6,699 nucleotides of DNA from Desulfonema limicola. Lineage in GTDB: Bacteria > Desulfobacterota > Desulfobacteria > Desulfobacterales > Desulfosalsimonadaceae. The stretch covers positions 1 to 6,699 of the forward strand of contig DYLE01000135.1 of NCBI GenBank assembly GCA_020722245.1, in the 5' to 3' direction. Below the pieces are notes generated by a model that was not told the DNA's origin, did not search any database, and was given only the letters and a program-made list of their open reading frames with translations. Both the position numbers and the translations under genes were made by a program. Positions 6,007-6,699 of this stretch are shown piece after piece; position 1 is the stretch's first letter, and every line of letters starts with the position of its first letter.

Positions 6007-6699
6007 CGGATGCGCCTGATCATAAGCCGCCATCAGCCTGTCCATGCTGACATGGGTGTACTTCTGGGTGGTGGAAAGCTGCCGGTGGCCGAGCAGCTCC
6101 TGCACCGTCCGCAGATCCAGTCCCGCGTCCAGCATGTGCGTGGCAAAGGAATGCCTCAGATCGTGAGGAGACACCGGAATGGCCAGACCCGCCTCCCGTG
6201 CCGCCCTGTCCAGTATTCGGGCCACCGATCTGACGGTCAGCCTCCCTTTGTTCCTGTTTAAAAACACCGGACCCTCATGAGGGATCCCGCTATGTGGAAG
6301 GTCTTTTAAGTCCTTCCGGTAATCCGAAATCGCGGCCAGCGCCTTCTTTCCGATGGGAACGATCCGCTGCTTGTTCCCCTTGCCGGTCACCCGGATCACC
6401 CGGCCTGAAAAATCGATATCCGGCAGGTCAAGCCCTACCAGCTCCGACACCCGTATGCCCGTGGAATACAGGGTTTCTAGAATCGCCCGATTCCGTTTAC
6501 CGGCCAGGCTGTCGGTTTTAATCGAATCCAGCAGCCGGAACATATCATCCACGGGAAGATACCGGGGAATCGGTTTTTCCTGTTTCGGGGTCAGCACCGC
6601 GTCGGCCGGATTTTCCGAGACCACCCCATGTTTCACCAAAAACCTGAAAAAGGATCGGATCGATGACAGCTTACGGGCGATGGAGGTTTTTTTGATCTT
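5998..6699 (-). CDS. xerC: Tyrosine recombinase XerC, C-terminal part (5' end outside window)
   Basis: The visible 233 residues run off the high-coordinate edge; roughly 65-75 N-terminal residues are missing if the protein has the usual length near 300. XerC, with XerD, resolves chromosome dimers at dif. The first residues (IARKLSSIRSFFRFLVKHG) are the end of the N-terminal core-binding domain. The catalytic domain shows the complete active site in visible-part numbering: R83 in TGIRVSEL, K107 in TGKGNKQR, H179 and R182 in SPHDLRHSFATHML, H205 in LLGHRQLST, and the nucleophile Y214 in TQKYTHVS. A TTG at 6639 is internal, since homologous sequence continues in frame to the edge. Its position ahead of hslVU, as in codV-clpQY, favours XerC over XerD or a phage integrase. 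Confidence 0.9.
   Translation of the reverse strand, partial: KIKKTSIARKLSSIRSFFRFLVKHGVVSENPADAVLTPKQEKPIPRYLPVDDMFRLLDSIKTDSLAGKRNRAILETLYSTGIRVSELVGLDLPDIDFSGRVIRVTGKGNKQRIVPIGKKALAAISDYRKDLKDLPHSGIPHEGPVFLNRNKGRLTVRSVARILDRAAREAGLAIPVSPHDLRHSFATHMLDAGLDLRTVQELLGHRQLSTTQKYTHVSMDRLMAAYDQAHPRR

Noticed and set aside
5991..6023. Longer hslV start at ATG 6023
   Set aside because: It would overlap xerC by 26 nt and give a 16-residue propeptide unlike the short ones of the family; the ATG at 5990 has a better-placed Shine-Dalgarno.
6637..6639. TTG at 6639 as the start of the recombinase
   Set aside because: XerC-like sequence continues in frame upstream to the window edge (IARKLSSIRSFFRF), so this TTG is an internal leucine.

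Overview
The window looks like a chromosomal core region of a Gram-negative bacterium, most likely a member of the Desulfobacterota (the former deltaproteobacterial sulfate or metal reducers). This is an inference. It rests on the gene order xerC-hslV-hslU-argB-argD-argF, which I recall from that group, on an HslV of the 'RG-TT' type, on an arginine-sensitive type of ArgB, and on a convergent Pal-like outer-membrane lipoprotein. Base composition is moderately GC-rich; a hand count over 2341-2520 gives about 58% G+C.

Layout: nearly everything is on the minus strand, read from high to low coordinates. The window opens inside xerC (5998-6699, N-terminus cut off). It is followed by the HslVU protease pair (hslV 5433-5990, hslU 4066-5436), the arginine genes argB (3155-4030) and argD (1965-3158), a TPR-type lipoprotein of unknown function (1103-1933), and argF (140-1075). 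Spacings are small: 7 nt, a 4-nt ATGA overlap, 35 nt, a 4-nt ATGA overlap, 31 nt and 27 nt. One polycistronic transcript is therefore likely, with its promoter outside the window. A perfect inverted repeat inside the last codons of argF, followed by T-rich sequence, probably marks the transcript end. At positions 1-73 the C-terminal tail of a plus-strand OmpA-like protein, very probably Pal, converges on argF.

How the genes work together: ArgB phosphorylates N-acetylglutamate, ArgD makes N-acetylornithine, and ArgF converts ornithine to citrulline. ArgC, the deacetylase or transacetylase (ArgE or ArgJ), ArgG and ArgH are not here and must lie elsewhere. HslV and HslU form an ATP-dependent protease, and XerC resolves chromosome dimers. 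These share the operon without an obvious functional link to arginine synthesis.

The window is mostly ordinary housekeeping DNA and I see no strong candidate for a new multi-gene system. The items worth a second look are: the lipoprotein gene set between argD and argF, which is AT-richer in its 3' part and carries an internal C-terminal duplication; a 7-nt tandem repeat that supplies the argB ribosome-binding site; the terminator-like stem buried in argF; and three genes whose best starts are not the longest or not ATG. No gap between genes exceeds 70 nt.
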